Below are positions 1 to 7,953 of a DNA stretch of 22,252 nucleotides, one piece after another; the stretch's first letter is position 1, and every line of letters starts with the position of its first letter. A program made the translations under genes and the position numbers. The DNA is from JACPLA01 sp035291905 (lineage in GTDB: Bacteria > Bacteroidota > Ignavibacteria > UBA10030). The stretch is from NCBI GenBank assembly GCA_035291905.1, contig DATDRF010000062.1, positions 1-22,252 on the forward strand, read 5' to 3'. The notes below the pieces were generated by a model. The model saw only the letters and a program-made list of their open reading frames with translations, did not search any database and was not told the DNA's origin.

Positions 1-161
1 CCCAGCTGAAATAAGACAACGGCGACGTTCGGCATGCATTCTCTGGAGAATTGTCCTGTAATATGCCTGCAAGGAGCCTCAATTACAAGTCGTTTTAGGT
101 GCCGGTAGTGTCTCAATTTGGATGTAGTTCTTAACGCAGAGACGCAGAGGTCGCAAAGAAA

Positions 162-197
162 CGCAGAGGAAACTCTGAATTTCTGGTTTCCTCTGCG
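162..197. repeat. 12-bp perfect inverted repeat (cgcagagg family)
   Basis: CGCAGAGGAAAC at 162-173 is perfectly complementary to GTTTCCTCTGCG at 186-197, separated by 12 nt. No T-run follows on either strand, so it is not an obvious intrinsic terminator. It belongs to the dispersed repeat block upstream of panD. Confidence 0.7.
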
Positions 198-201
198 AAC
201 C

Positions 202-323
202 CCTGCCTGCGTGCCGACCATTTCGCTTTATTGAAATGGTGAATGAATCACTTCGGCAGGCAGGTCTGCGTCCTTCCCGCCCGAACGACCGTTGCGAGGT
301 CGGTTCGTGTTCGGTCGGGCGGG
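202..323. repeat. Two adjacent nested inverted repeats
   Basis: The first structure has outer arms CCTGCCTGC (202-210) and GCAGGCAGG (255-263) around an inner perfect stem ACCATTTC/GAAATGGT (217-224 and 233-240). The second has outer arms CCCGCCCGA (276-284) and TCGGGCGGG (315-323) around an inner GACC/GGTC pairing. Such GC-rich palindromes are typical of intergenic repeats; no function is assigned. Confidence 0.6.
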
Positions 324-525
324 TGCGACTCTGCGTTGTAGTCTAAAAAGGGGAAACTGATACACTACCACTCATTGCAGTTTCTTCTTATCTCCTTAGC
401 GGCCTTCTTGCCTTTGTGGTTCAAGAGCAAGAGGGAACCATGAAGGCACAACGATCACAGAGGATTTGGTTCTTTGCATATGAGCGAATCGGTCACTATG
501 TTTGTTCAAAAGAACGCCCAACCTC

Positions 526-906
526 ATGAGAATATATCTTCGCTCAAAAATCCATAAGGCAACCGTCACAGAAGCCGACCTTCATTACGTCGGATCGATT
601 TCGATAGATGAAGACCTTATGGAACACGCAGGACTCGAGGAGTATGAAAAAGTCCTTGTCGTCGACAACACAAACGGCGCGCGCATAGAAACCTACGTCA
701 TCAAGGGGCCCAGAAACTCAGGTATGATCGGCATGAATGGAGCTGCGGCCCATTTGATCCATAAGGGGGATGAAGTTATCATCATGGCATTTCAACTGAC
801 CGATAAACGTCCCCATAAACCCGTGAATGTCCTGGTGGACAGGGACAACAGGTTCAAGAGATTCCTGTCGGAGAAGGCGACAATGAGGGACACCGACGGG
901 TGCTAG
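526..906 (+). CDS. panD: Aspartate 1-decarboxylase (pyruvoyl-dependent)
   Basis: PanD converts L-aspartate to beta-alanine, a pantothenate and coenzyme A precursor, in the cytoplasm. The protein is 126 aa, the usual size. It carries the family N-terminus SKIHKATVTEADLHYVGS with the self-cleavage site between Gly23 and Ser24; Ser24 becomes the pyruvoyl group. The NGARIETYVI strand and the MNGAAAHL segment are also family hallmarks. I chose ATG 526 because it places the cleavage site at the family position. A TTG at 502 would add eight unrelated residues. No strong ribosome binding site precedes either start. The gene stands alone, transcribed towards the acyl-CoA dehydrogenase gene and separated from it by a bidirectional terminator. 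Confidence 0.96.
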   Translation: MRIYLRSKIHKATVTEADLHYVGSISIDEDLMEHAGLEEYEKVLVVDNTNGARIETYVIKGPRNSGMIGMNGAAAHLIHKGDEVIIMAFQLTDKRPHKPVNVLVDRDNRFKRFLSEKATMRDTDGC

Positions 907-930
907 TTTCCATCCGGGAAAAACTCCATA

Positions 931-962
931 AAAAAAGGCGATCATGTGATCGCCTTTTATTT
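931..962. terminator. Bidirectional intrinsic terminator between panD and acyl-CoA dehydrogenase
   Basis: A perfect 12-bp stem, AAAAGGCGATCA (933-944) with TGATCGCCTTTT (947-958), has a T-rich tract on both sides: TTTTATTTT on the plus strand and TTTTTTT on the minus strand. It lies between the stops of two convergent genes (906 and 980), so it can end both transcripts. Confidence 0.93.
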
Positions 963-979
963 TGAATCTCTTCTCGCAG

Positions 980-2119
980 TTACTGGAGCATGGCCCTCGA
1001 GATAACAACGCGTTGAATTTCAGACGTCCCTTCGTATATCTCGGTTATCTTCGCATCCCTCAGAAATCGCTCCACCTTATACTCCCGAATGTAACCGTAT
1101 CCTCCATGGATCTGAATTGCCTCCAAAGCCGCGTTGACGGCAACTTTGGATGCATACAGCTTTGCCATGGCGGCCATCGTCCCGTAATTCTGGCCGGCAT
1201 CTTTCATGCGAGCCGCCTTCAGGGTTAGCTGGCGTGCCGCCTCAACAGCAGTCGCCATATCCGCTATCTTGAATTGAATTGCCTGGAAATCTGCTATGGG
1301 ATGATCGAAGGCCTTTCGTTCCTTGCTGTAGGTAATCGCCGCCTCCAGCGATGCCTGCGCGATCCCCAGAGCCTGAGCTGCAATGCCGATTCGTCCGCCG
1401 TCGAGAGTCTTCAGGGCAAATTTCATCCCGAACCCCTCTTCTTTGATGAGATTCTCTTTCGGGATTTTGCAGTCCTGGAATGCCAGCGAAACGGTGTCGG
1501 AACTGCGAATTCCCAGTTTTCTTTCCTTCTTTGCGACGGAGAAACCCGGCGTACCCTTCTCCACAATAAAGGCGCTGACCCCTTTTGGCCCTTTCGTACG
1601 ATCGGTCGAGGCCATGACGAGAACGATGTCAGCATTGGCTCCATTGGTGATGAAATTCTTTGTGCCGTTCAAAATATAATGGTCGCCGCTTCGAACGGCA
1701 GTTGTTCGCTGATTCGTGGCATCACTTCCTGCCTCCGGTTCCGAGAGAGCGAAAGCGCCCAGTTTCTTCCCGGACGCAAGATCCTTCAGATACTTCTCCT
1801 TTTGATAGTCAGACCCGTATGCTTCGAGCCCCCAGGTCACAAGTGAGTTGTTCACAGACATGATGACACCCGCGGAGGCATCGACCTTGGAAATTTCTTC
1901 CATCGCGAGGACATATGACACCGTATCGAGCCCTGCGCCCCCGTATTGTTCCGAAACCATCATTCCCATGAACCCAAGTTCTCCGAGCTTCTTTACGGCT
2001 TCATGAGGGAATTCTTCTCTCTCATCCCGCTCGTCCGCGGAAGGCGCAAGCTCGTCCTGGGCGAACTTCCTCGCCGTGTCTCTGATCATCTGCTGAGTTT
2101 CATTGAAATCGAAATTCAT
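980..2119 (-). CDS. Short-chain acyl-CoA dehydrogenase
   Basis: This FAD enzyme of the acyl-CoA dehydrogenase superfamily introduces the alpha-beta double bond into an acyl-CoA and passes electrons to ETF. The 379-aa length is typical. Visible motifs are FALSEPEAGSDA (FAD/substrate contacts), the mid-domain strand LNGTKNFITNGANAD, the IQIHGGYGYIREY segment near the C-terminus and YEGTSEIQ, whose first Glu (Glu363) is at the position of the catalytic base in butyryl-CoA and short-chain enzymes. Its ATG overlaps the stop of the upstream 3-hydroxybutyryl-CoA dehydrogenase by 4 bases, so the two are translationally coupled. The context with thiolase and Hbd favours butyryl-CoA dehydrogenase or a beta-oxidation role; chain length cannot be read from sequence. 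No etfAB or crotonase gene lies in the window. Confidence 0.94.
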   Translation of the reverse strand: MNFDFNETQQMIRDTARKFAQDELAPSADERDEREEFPHEAVKKLGELGFMGMMVSEQYGGAGLDTVSYVLAMEEISKVDASAGVIMSVNNSLVTWGLEAYGSDYQKEKYLKDLASGKKLGAFALSEPEAGSDATNQRTTAVRSGDHYILNGTKNFITNGANADIVLVMASTDRTKGPKGVSAFIVEKGTPGFSVAKKERKLGIRSSDTVSLAFQDCKIPKENLIKEEGFGMKFALKTLDGGRIGIAAQALGIAQASLEAAITYSKERKAFDHPIADFQAIQFKIADMATAVEAARQLTLKAARMKDAGQNYGTMAAMAKLYASKVAVNAALEAIQIHGGYGYIREYKVERFLRDAKITEIYEGTSEIQRVVISRAMLQ

Positions 2120-3000
2120 TTTTTCACCTCGGCCCCCTGAGTGTAATCATAGAACCCCCGGCCTGACTTTTTGCCAAGATGCCCCGCCGCCACCATCTTC
2201 TTCAGCAGCGGGCACGGGCGATACTTGGAGTCGCCCAATCCCCGGTGCAGCACCTCCATGATAGAGAGGCACACATCGAGTCCGATGAAATCGGCAAGTG
2301 TGAGCGGCCCCATGGGGTGGTTCATGCCCAGCTTCATCACTGTATCAATGGCGGCAGGCGTGGCCACTCCCTCCATGACGCAGTACATTGCTTCGTTCAA
2401 CATCGGGAGGAGCACCCTGTTGGAGACAAACCCCGGATAGTCGTTGACCTCGACAGGAACCTTCTCAAGCCTCTCGCTCAAATCTTTCACCACGGCAAAC
2501 GTCTCGTTCGAGGTGGCCAAACCCCTGATAACCTCCACGAGTTTCATCATGGGGACCGGATTCATGAAATGCATACCGACGACCTTGTCGGGCCGTTTCG
2601 TTACCGTCGCGATCTCCGTTATTGAAATCGAGGAAGTGTTCGAAGCCAGAATCGTTCCAGGCTTCGTCGACCGGTCGATCGTCCGAAAAATATCTTTCTT
2701 GACCTCGTCATTCTCCGTCGCGGCCTCGACAACAAGATCCGCTTCCTGGCAAGCCTGTTCGAGTTGCATACTTGTCTTGATGTGATCCAGAGTCTGCTTC
2801 TTCTGGTCCTCGTTCAACACGCCCTTCTTGATTTGCCGATCGAGGTTCCCGGTAATCGTCTTCATTGCGCGATCGAGGAATTCGGGCTTGATGTCACAGA
2901 GGGTGACGCTGAAGCCATATTGGGCAAATACATGTGCAATACCATTGCCCATGGTTCCTGCCCCTATGACGGTTATGTTCTTGATCGATTGAGATACCAT
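2116..3000 (-). CDS. hbd: 3-hydroxybutyryl-CoA dehydrogenase
   Basis: The enzyme interconverts 3-hydroxybutyryl-CoA and acetoacetyl-CoA with NAD(P). The 294-aa protein has an N-terminal Rossmann fold with GAGTMG (13-18) and the catalytic motif MHFMNPVPMMKLVEV with His144. SNTSSISITE (120-129) and PGFVSNRVLLPMLNEA follow, then the C-terminal helical domain ending near KSGRGFYDY. The length matches stand-alone Hbd rather than the fused FadB type. It overlaps the downstream acyl-CoA dehydrogenase start by 4 bases and lies 68 nt after the thiolase stop, in the order rho, thiolase, hbd, acyl-CoA dehydrogenase. Fatty-acid oxidation or butyrate/PHB-type metabolism both fit. Confidence 0.95.
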   Translation of the reverse strand: MVSQSIKNITVIGAGTMGNGIAHVFAQYGFSVTLCDIKPEFLDRAMKTITGNLDRQIKKGVLNEDQKKQTLDHIKTSMQLEQACQEADLVVEAATENDEVKKDIFRTIDRSTKPGTILASNTSSISITEIATVTKRPDKVVGMHFMNPVPMMKLVEVIRGLATSNETFAVVKDLSERLEKVPVEVNDYPGFVSNRVLLPMLNEAMYCVMEGVATPAAIDTVMKLGMNHPMGPLTLADFIGLDVCLSIMEVLHRGLGDSKYRPCPLLKKMVAAGHLGKKSGRGFYDYTQGAEVKK

Positions 3001-3068
3001 AGGATTTTTGATTTTTCAGGTTGGAAGATTCGAGGCGATGCGGGGCGAACAAGGAAGGAAGCCACGTG

Positions 3069-4244
3069 TTACGGCCTCTCAACGATCAGGCCGCTGGCCT
3101 CCCCGCCGCCGATGCAGATGGCGGCCAAACCCCGGCGCTTCTGATAGTGTTTCAACGCGTGCAGGAGCGTGACGAGAATCCTCGCGCCGCTCGCACCGAT
3201 GGGGTGACCGAGCGCTACTGCCCCTCCGTTCACATTCACTTTGTCCCCATTGAGACCCAGGATCTTGTTGACAGCGAGCGCAACAACAGAAAAGGCCTCA
3301 TTGATTTCGAAGAGGTCGATATCGCTCTCTTTCAAACCCGCTTTCAACAGAACCTTGGGTATCACGTCCGCGGGAGCGGTTGTAAACCACTCGGGCTTCT
3401 TTGCTACCGATGAAAAAGCGACAATCCTTGCAAGCGGCTTCAATCCGAGCGATTTTGCCTTGTCGGAGGAGGTCACAACGACCACCGCCGCACCGTCGTT
3501 GATCTTGGAGGCATTTGCCGCAGTCACTGTTCCGTCTTTTTGGAAGGCCGGCTTCAGCTTGGGAATCTTGTCAAAATTGGTTTTGAAAGGCTCTTCGTCC
3601 TTGTCTACAATTGTTTCCCCCTCTTTTCCCTTGACGACAACTCCCACGATCTCTTCCTTGAACAACCCTTTCTCGATCGCCATCTGGGCGCGTTTGTAGC
3701 TTGTAACGGCAAACTCGTCCTGCGCTTCCCGGGGAATGGAACACTCCCTGGCGCAGAGCTCCGCCGCATTTCCCATATGAAAATCGTTGTACACGTCCCA
3801 CAGACCGTCCTTCACCATCGAATCGAGCACCTGCCCATGCCCCATGCGGTATCCATTCCTTCCCTTTTCGAGCAGATATGGAGTCTGGGACATGCTCTCC
3901 ATGCCGCCTGCGACAACGATATCTGCATCGCCGAGCTGGACCGCCTGGGCCGCAAGCATAATCGCCTTCAGTCCGGACCCGCACACTTTGTTCACCGTCA
4001 TGCATTCGACGGATTCCGGAAGGCCCGCGAACAGCGCTGCCTGCCGCGCCGGCGCCTGTCCGATTCCCGCGGTCAGGACATTTCCCATAATCACTTCCTG
4101 AACGTCCGACTTCTTGATGCCAGCCCGTTTCAAAGCCTCTTCGATGACGATTGCACCCAGTCGGGGAGCAGAAAACGAGCTAAGGCTCCCGCCGAACGAC
4201 CCAATCGGAGTGCGGCATGCACTGACAATGACTGCTTCTTTCAT
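3069..4244 (-). CDS. Acetyl-CoA C-acetyltransferase (thiolase)
   Basis: Thiolase condenses two acetyl-CoA to acetoacetyl-CoA or cleaves 3-ketoacyl-CoA. From ATG 4244 the protein has 391 aa, the standard bacterial length. It shows the nucleophile Cys88 in NKVCGSGLKA, His347 in ALGHPIGASGAR and Cys377 in CIGGGEASG, the complete catalytic set. The open frame extends 44 codons further upstream, but that extension lies inside rho and has no thiolase similarity. MKEAVIVSACRTPIGSFGG is the usual N-terminus. The start is 14 nt after the rho stop, so thiolase is probably cotranscribed with rho. It supplies the substrate for the Hbd encoded next. Preference for acetoacetyl-CoA versus longer ketoacyl-CoA is undetermined. 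Confidence 0.95.
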   Translation of the reverse strand: MKEAVIVSACRTPIGSFGGSLSSFSAPRLGAIVIEEALKRAGIKKSDVQEVIMGNVLTAGIGQAPARQAALFAGLPESVECMTVNKVCGSGLKAIMLAAQAVQLGDADIVVAGGMESMSQTPYLLEKGRNGYRMGHGQVLDSMVKDGLWDVYNDFHMGNAAELCARECSIPREAQDEFAVTSYKRAQMAIEKGLFKEEIVGVVVKGKEGETIVDKDEEPFKTNFDKIPKLKPAFQKDGTVTAANASKINDGAAVVVVTSSDKAKSLGLKPLARIVAFSSVAKKPEWFTTAPADVIPKVLLKAGLKESDIDLFEINEAFSVVALAVNKILGLNGDKVNVNGGAVALGHPIGASGARILVTLLHALKHYQKRRGLAAICIGGGEASGLIVERP

Positions 4245-4258
4245 GGCAACACCCTGTT

Positions 4259-5509
4259 CTAGCTGTTCATCGACTTCAAGAACTCTTTGTTCGACTTCGT
4301 TCCCCGCATTTTCTCCAACAGGAATTCCATCGCTTCGATCGGCTGGAGATCGCTCAGCAGCTTGCGAAGAATCCACACTCTGTTCAGTTCTTCCGGCTCC
4401 ATCAGCATCTCTTCTTTTCTTGTGCCGGAGCGGTAATCGATAGCAGGGAAGACTCTCCTATCGCTCAGCTTTCTGTCGAGCACGACTTCGCTGTTACCCG
4501 TTCCCTTGAATTCCTCAAAGATCACCTCGTCCATTCTGCTTCCTGTTTCCACAAGAGCGGTCGCAATAATCGTCAGGCTGCCCCCTTCTTCGATATTTCT
4601 CGCTGCACCGAAGAATCGTTTCGGCCGGTGAAGAGCGTTCGCGTCGACACCACCCGAGAGGATCTTGCCGCTATGGGGTACGACCGTATTATGGGCCCTG
4701 GCCAGGCGCGTGATACTGTCGAGCAAAACCACCACATCATGCTTCGCTTCGACGAGCCGTTTTGCCTTTTCCAATACCATGTCCGACACCTGGACGTGGC
4801 GCTCCGGCGGCTCATCAAAGGTCGAACTTACCACTTCCGCCTGAACTGTGCGTTCCATATCCGTTACTTCTTCCGGACGCTCGTCTATCAACAGGACGAT
4901 GAGCTTGATTTCCGGATGGTTGCGCGTAATGCTGTTTGCAATTTTCTGCAGGATGACCGTTTTGCCGGCCTTTGGAGGTGAAACAATCATTCCCCTCTGC
5001 CCTTTTCCGACGGGTGCAAGAAGGTCAAGAATCCGCATCGAGTATTCCCCCGGAGCGGTTTCAAGCTTGATCCGGTTCGTCGGGTACAGCGGAGTGAGAT
5101 TGTCAAAAAGAACACGTTCCCTGATGACATCAGGGTGGTCGTCATTGACTGCCTCAACCCGCAAGAGAGCAAAGAACCGTTCTCCCTCCTTTGGCGGCCT
5201 TACCTGGCCGCTGACGCTGTCTCCGGTTCGGAGTCCGAATTTCTTAATCTGGGATGGGGAGACATAGATATCGTCGGGAGAAGGAAGGTAGTTGTAGTCG
5301 ACCGAGCGTAGGAATCCGTAGCCGTCGGGCAGTACTTCCAGCACACCTTTGCTGAAAGTCAGCCCGTCCTTTTCGGTTTGCGCCTCAAGAATCTTGAAGA
5401 TCAATTCCTGTTTGCGCATATCGCTGTAGCCGATAATGTTCAGCTCTTTCGCGATGGCATTCAGTTCGGCGATTTTTTTGGACTTCAGTTCAGTGATGTC
5501 CATGGGCAT
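4259..5509 (-). CDS. rho: Transcription termination factor Rho
   Basis: Rho is the hexameric RNA-dependent ATPase that terminates untranslated transcripts. The 416-aa protein has the N-terminal Rho_N helices (5-45) and the cold-shock-like RNA-binding domain with PDGYGFLRS and DDIYVSPSQIKKFGLRTGD (61-97). The ATPase domain carries Walker A SPPKAGKT (177-184), LLIDERPEEVTD, Walker B VVVLLDSITRLARA and the R-loop EVIFEEFKGTGN. There is no large insertion. ATG 5509 and ATG 5503 are both possible; AAGG lies 13 nt before the first. Rho is usually monocistronic, but here it is followed after 14 nt by thiolase. A consensus promoter 156 nt upstream and a C-rich leader suggest autogenous attenuation. 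Confidence 0.97.
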   Translation of the reverse strand: MPMDITELKSKKIAELNAIAKELNIIGYSDMRKQELIFKILEAQTEKDGLTFSKGVLEVLPDGYGFLRSVDYNYLPSPDDIYVSPSQIKKFGLRTGDSVSGQVRPPKEGERFFALLRVEAVNDDHPDVIRERVLFDNLTPLYPTNRIKLETAPGEYSMRILDLLAPVGKGQRGMIVSPPKAGKTVILQKIANSITRNHPEIKLIVLLIDERPEEVTDMERTVQAEVVSSTFDEPPERHVQVSDMVLEKAKRLVEAKHDVVVLLDSITRLARAHNTVVPHSGKILSGGVDANALHRPKRFFGAARNIEEGGSLTIIATALVETGSRMDEVIFEEFKGTGNSEVVLDRKLSDRRVFPAIDYRSGTRKEEMLMEPEELNRVWILRKLLSDLQPIEAMEFLLEKMRGTKSNKEFLKSMNS

Positions 5510-5658
5510 GGCGTGAAAACCTTAGAATGGTGGAAGGATAGAACAATCAAAATCTTGGGGGATAGAAAACAATCAGTTGGAAATCGATGAAATCCGGTTG
5601 GGTTAGTGAACTATGAAGTGCGCTGGATGGAAGAAACGAAATGGGGCAACCACTTCTT
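5510..5658 (-). promoter_or_regulatory. C-rich, G-poor leader of the rho mRNA (rut-like)
   Basis: The predicted transcript from the promoter at 5665-5693 has about 149 untranslated nucleotides before the rho ATG. By hand count the mRNA strand has roughly 44 C and 20 G, with many pyrimidine-C dinucleotides and no strong hairpin, which is the composition of Rho utilisation sites. E. coli rho is autoregulated by Rho-dependent attenuation in its leader; the same is inferred here, not shown. Confidence 0.5.
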
Positions 5659-5664
5659 GATGAA

Positions 5665-5693
5665 AATATACCCGATTACTGATTGATTGTCAA
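5665..5693 (-). promoter_or_regulatory. Sigma70-type promoter for rho and the fatty-acid genes
   Basis: On the minus strand TTGACA (5693-5688), a 17-nt spacer and TATATT (5670-5665) form a near-perfect sigma70 promoter pointing at rho. The folC stop codon at 5676-5678 lies inside the spacer, so the promoter overlaps the 3' end of the upstream gene. The expected start of transcription is near 5658. Confidence 0.75.
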
Positions 5694-6989
5694 GTATTTT
5701 TTCCCTTCCAGAAGAGCCAACGCCTCCCCAACCACAAAGTGAGATCCCGTCACGAGCACTGTCCCCGTAGCCCCGGCCTTTCTCCTTGCCGCGGTCATTC
5801 CATCCCTGACGGAGCCTGAAAAGACCACCGGCACGCGGGCAGCTTTGAATCCGCGCCTGAGATCCGCCACGTCCCTTGCACGCTCGGTCTTAGGTTGAAC
5901 GACAACGACGGATGAAGCGACGGCTCTCAGCGCTGCGATCATCGGACGGTACTTCTTGTCTTTCATCACACCAAAGACAAGAACGACATTTTTCTTCCGG
6001 AGCCGTTTCAATTCTGCCACCAAAGTCCTGACACCTGCGGGATTGTGTGCGACATCCGTCATGATCGCCGGCCGGCTTTGAATCACCGAGAGCCGCGATC
6101 GAAGGCCCGTCCTTCTGCGGACCTGGCCAATGCCTTCGCGAACACTTTTTTCAGGGAGCCTGATTATTCCCTTTTCACGAAGAACGTGAAGTGCAAGGAG
6201 GGCAATTCGTGCATTTTCCGTTTGATGGAGGCCGGGGAGATCGAGGAACAGATTCTTATAAGACCTCCCCTCCACTTCGACATCCATTCGGGTCCCCCGG
6301 ATCGATTGACGCTTCACACGCATTTTCACGCGGCTCGAGTGAAACAGGGGAGCCTCTCGAGATCGGGCCGTGGCCCGAAGAACGCCAAGAGCAGTTCGTG
6401 AACGGACTCCCGTGACGCACGGGATGCCCCGCTTGATGGTCCCGGCCTTCTCATACGCAATCTTCCTGATCAGGTTTCCAAGAATCTCTGTGTGTTCCCT
6501 GCTGATCGTGGTAATCACAACGGCCTCCGGAAGAACCACATTCGTGGCATCGAGCCTCCCCCCCAGACCGGTCTCGACGACAACGAAATCTGCCTTCTGC
6601 TCCCTGAAATACTGAAAGGCCAGCGCCGTGGTTGTTTCAAAGAATGTTACGTTGTGACGTTTGACCAATCCCCGAAGCCGGCCGACAAGCCGAACAATAT
6701 CCGCCGGCGCGATCGGGCGGCCATTGACGCGAATTCTCTCTCGAAACGAAACCAAATGCGGCGATGTATACAGCCCTGTTCTGTACCCGGCTGCGGAGAG
6801 AACGGAGGCGATCATCGATGCGGTTGATCCTTTTCCGTTCGAACCCGCAATGTGGATGGAACGGAAGCTTCTTTCGGGATTACCGAAGGCCCGAAGCAGC
6901 CTGCGGATATTCCGCAAACCAAACTTCATGCCGCTCTTCTGGAGTCCGTACAGGAATCCAACCGCTTCATCAAACGAAAGGGTGCTCAT
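5676..6989 (-). CDS. folC: Folylpolyglutamate synthase / dihydrofolate synthase
   Basis: FolC adds glutamate to dihydropteroate and/or folates using ATP. From ATG 6989 the protein is 437 aa, the normal size. It has the Mur-ligase-type P-loop AGSNGKGSTAS (48-58), TSPHLVSFRERIRVNG, a GGRLDATNVV segment, the FPGS-type linker near ENARIALLALHVL, and DVAHNPAG in the C-terminal domain. The open frame continues 100 codons upstream, but that part overlaps pyrD in another frame and has no family similarity. The start is 22 nt after the pyrD stop, as the last gene of the long minus-strand cluster that also contains folE. Its stop lies within the rho promoter. Confidence 0.94.
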   Translation of the reverse strand: MSTLSFDEAVGFLYGLQKSGMKFGLRNIRRLLRAFGNPERSFRSIHIAGSNGKGSTASMIASVLSAAGYRTGLYTSPHLVSFRERIRVNGRPIAPADIVRLVGRLRGLVKRHNVTFFETTTALAFQYFREQKADFVVVETGLGGRLDATNVVLPEAVVITTISREHTEILGNLIRKIAYEKAGTIKRGIPCVTGVRSRTALGVLRATARSREAPLFHSSRVKMRVKRQSIRGTRMDVEVEGRSYKNLFLDLPGLHQTENARIALLALHVLREKGIIRLPEKSVREGIGQVRRRTGLRSRLSVIQSRPAIMTDVAHNPAGVRTLVAELKRLRKKNVVLVFGVMKDKKYRPMIAALRAVASSVVVVQPKTERARDVADLRRGFKAARVPVVFSGSVRDGMTAARRKAGATGTVLVTGSHFVVGEALALLEGKKYLTINQ

Positions 6990-7011
6990 GTTGTAGGGGT
7001 GAACGGGGGTC

Positions 7012-7953
7012 TCACAGCCACGACTGAAGCACGGAAAACTCAACCTTCGCATCCAAAGCGCCGACAAGCTCTCCCACATCCGAAATCCCCGACTTTCTGC
7101 AGTACTCTTCGATTCCCTGCGCGACGTGCACGCCTGTTGTCGGATCGATGAAATTCGCCGTTCCAACCTGAACGGCACTTGCGCCGACAAGAAGGAATTC
7201 GATGGCATCCTCAGCCGAGACGATTCCGCCCATGCCGATGACCGGGATATCCACCGCCTGGACGGCTTCGTACACCTTGGCAAGGGCAATCGGCTTGATG
7301 GCAGGCCCGGAAAGGCCCCCGGTCACCGTCGAGAGTTTTGGCTTTCGGGTCCGGATATCGACCGCCATTCCAATGAGCGTATTAATGAGCGAAATGCCGT
7401 CAGCTCCTTCACTTTCCACCGCTTTCGCAAACTCCGAGACGTGGGTGACGTTCGGTGTTAGTTTCATGAGCAGCGGCTTCTTGGTCAGCGGGCGGAGCTT
7501 TGACGTAATCTCGGCCGTCTTGGAGCAGTCTGTGCCGAAATTGAGCCCGCCCTCTTTTACGTTCGGACAGGAAACATTGATTTCGTACGCGTCGACACCC
7601 TCCTGATCATCCAACAGGCGAAGGACGTCACAATACTCCTCAACGGAGCTTGCGGCAATATTGACGACGATGGTCGTGTCGAGCGTCCGAAGGTACGGCA
7701 GCTTTTTTTCTATGAAAGCGTGAACTCCAATGTTTGCGAGTCCAATCGAGTTCAGCATTCCACTGGGTGTTTCCGTGATCCTTCGCGGCGGATTCCCATC
7801 GCGGGGTTTCCACGAAAGGGACTTCGTCACGATGCCCCCAAGTCCCGCGACATCGACCAGCTCCTTCGTCTCATCGCCATATCCGAAGGTTCCCGAGGCG
7901 ACAAGGACGCGGTTCTTGAAATTCGCGCTGCCAATTGTGAAATCGGTTTTCAT
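7012..7953 (-). CDS. pyrD: Dihydroorotate dehydrogenase, catalytic subunit (class 1B)
   Basis: PyrD oxidises dihydroorotate to orotate in pyrimidine synthesis, with FMN. The 313-aa protein is of class 1: the active-site base is Cys129 in YEINVSCPNVK, where class 2 membrane enzymes have Ser. N-terminal NRVLVASGTFGYG, KSLSWKPRDGNPPRRI, TPSGMLNSIGLANIG, VIGMGGIVSAEDA and GASAVQVGTANF are class 1B signatures. It overlaps the pyrK stop by 4 bases; the pairing with PyrK shows the NAD-linked 1B heterotetramer. folC follows after 22 nt. Confidence 0.97.
   Translation of the reverse strand: MKTDFTIGSANFKNRVLVASGTFGYGDETKELVDVAGLGGIVTKSLSWKPRDGNPPRRITETPSGMLNSIGLANIGVHAFIEKKLPYLRTLDTTIVVNIAASSVEEYCDVLRLLDDQEGVDAYEINVSCPNVKEGGLNFGTDCSKTAEITSKLRPLTKKPLLMKLTPNVTHVSEFAKAVESEGADGISLINTLIGMAVDIRTRKPKLSTVTGGLSGPAIKPIALAKVYEAVQAVDIPVIGMGGIVSAEDAIEFLLVGASAVQVGTANFIDPTTGVHVAQGIEEYCRKSGISDVGELVGALDAKVEFSVLQSWL

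Larger units (their letters stand above)
1..501. repeat. Gene-free region rich in inverted repeats
   Basis: I see no convincing coding frame here. The stretch is a mosaic of short repeats. One arm CGCAGAGGAAAC (162-173) pairs with 186-197 around a 12-nt loop and is preceded by AACGCAGAGACGCAGAGG (133-150), a motif I recognise as a common dispersed intergenic repeat of environmental bacteria. CCTGCCTGC (202-210) pairs with GCAGGCAGG (255-263) around an inner hairpin ACCATTTC/GAAATGGT (217-240). CCCGCCCGA (276-284) pairs with TCGGGCGGG (315-323). A further degenerate pair surrounds 400-470. The role is unknown; the nesting suggests palindromic repetitive DNA rather than a single regulatory RNA. 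Confidence 0.6.

Noticed and set aside
1..500. CRISPR array
   Set aside because: The repeats here are inverted and of unequal type; there are no regularly spaced direct repeats of constant length and no cas genes in the window.
3540..4262. Long plus-strand open frame opposite thiolase
   Set aside because: It is antisense to a strongly conserved gene, has no recognisable motifs, and arises from the codon bias of the thiolase strand.
4245..4376. 44-codon N-terminal extension of thiolase
   Set aside because: It lies inside rho in another frame; MKEAVIVSACRTP is the normal thiolase N-terminus.
6990..7289. 100-codon N-terminal extension of folC
   Set aside because: It lies inside pyrD in another frame, and FolC similarity begins at MSTLSFDEAV (6989).
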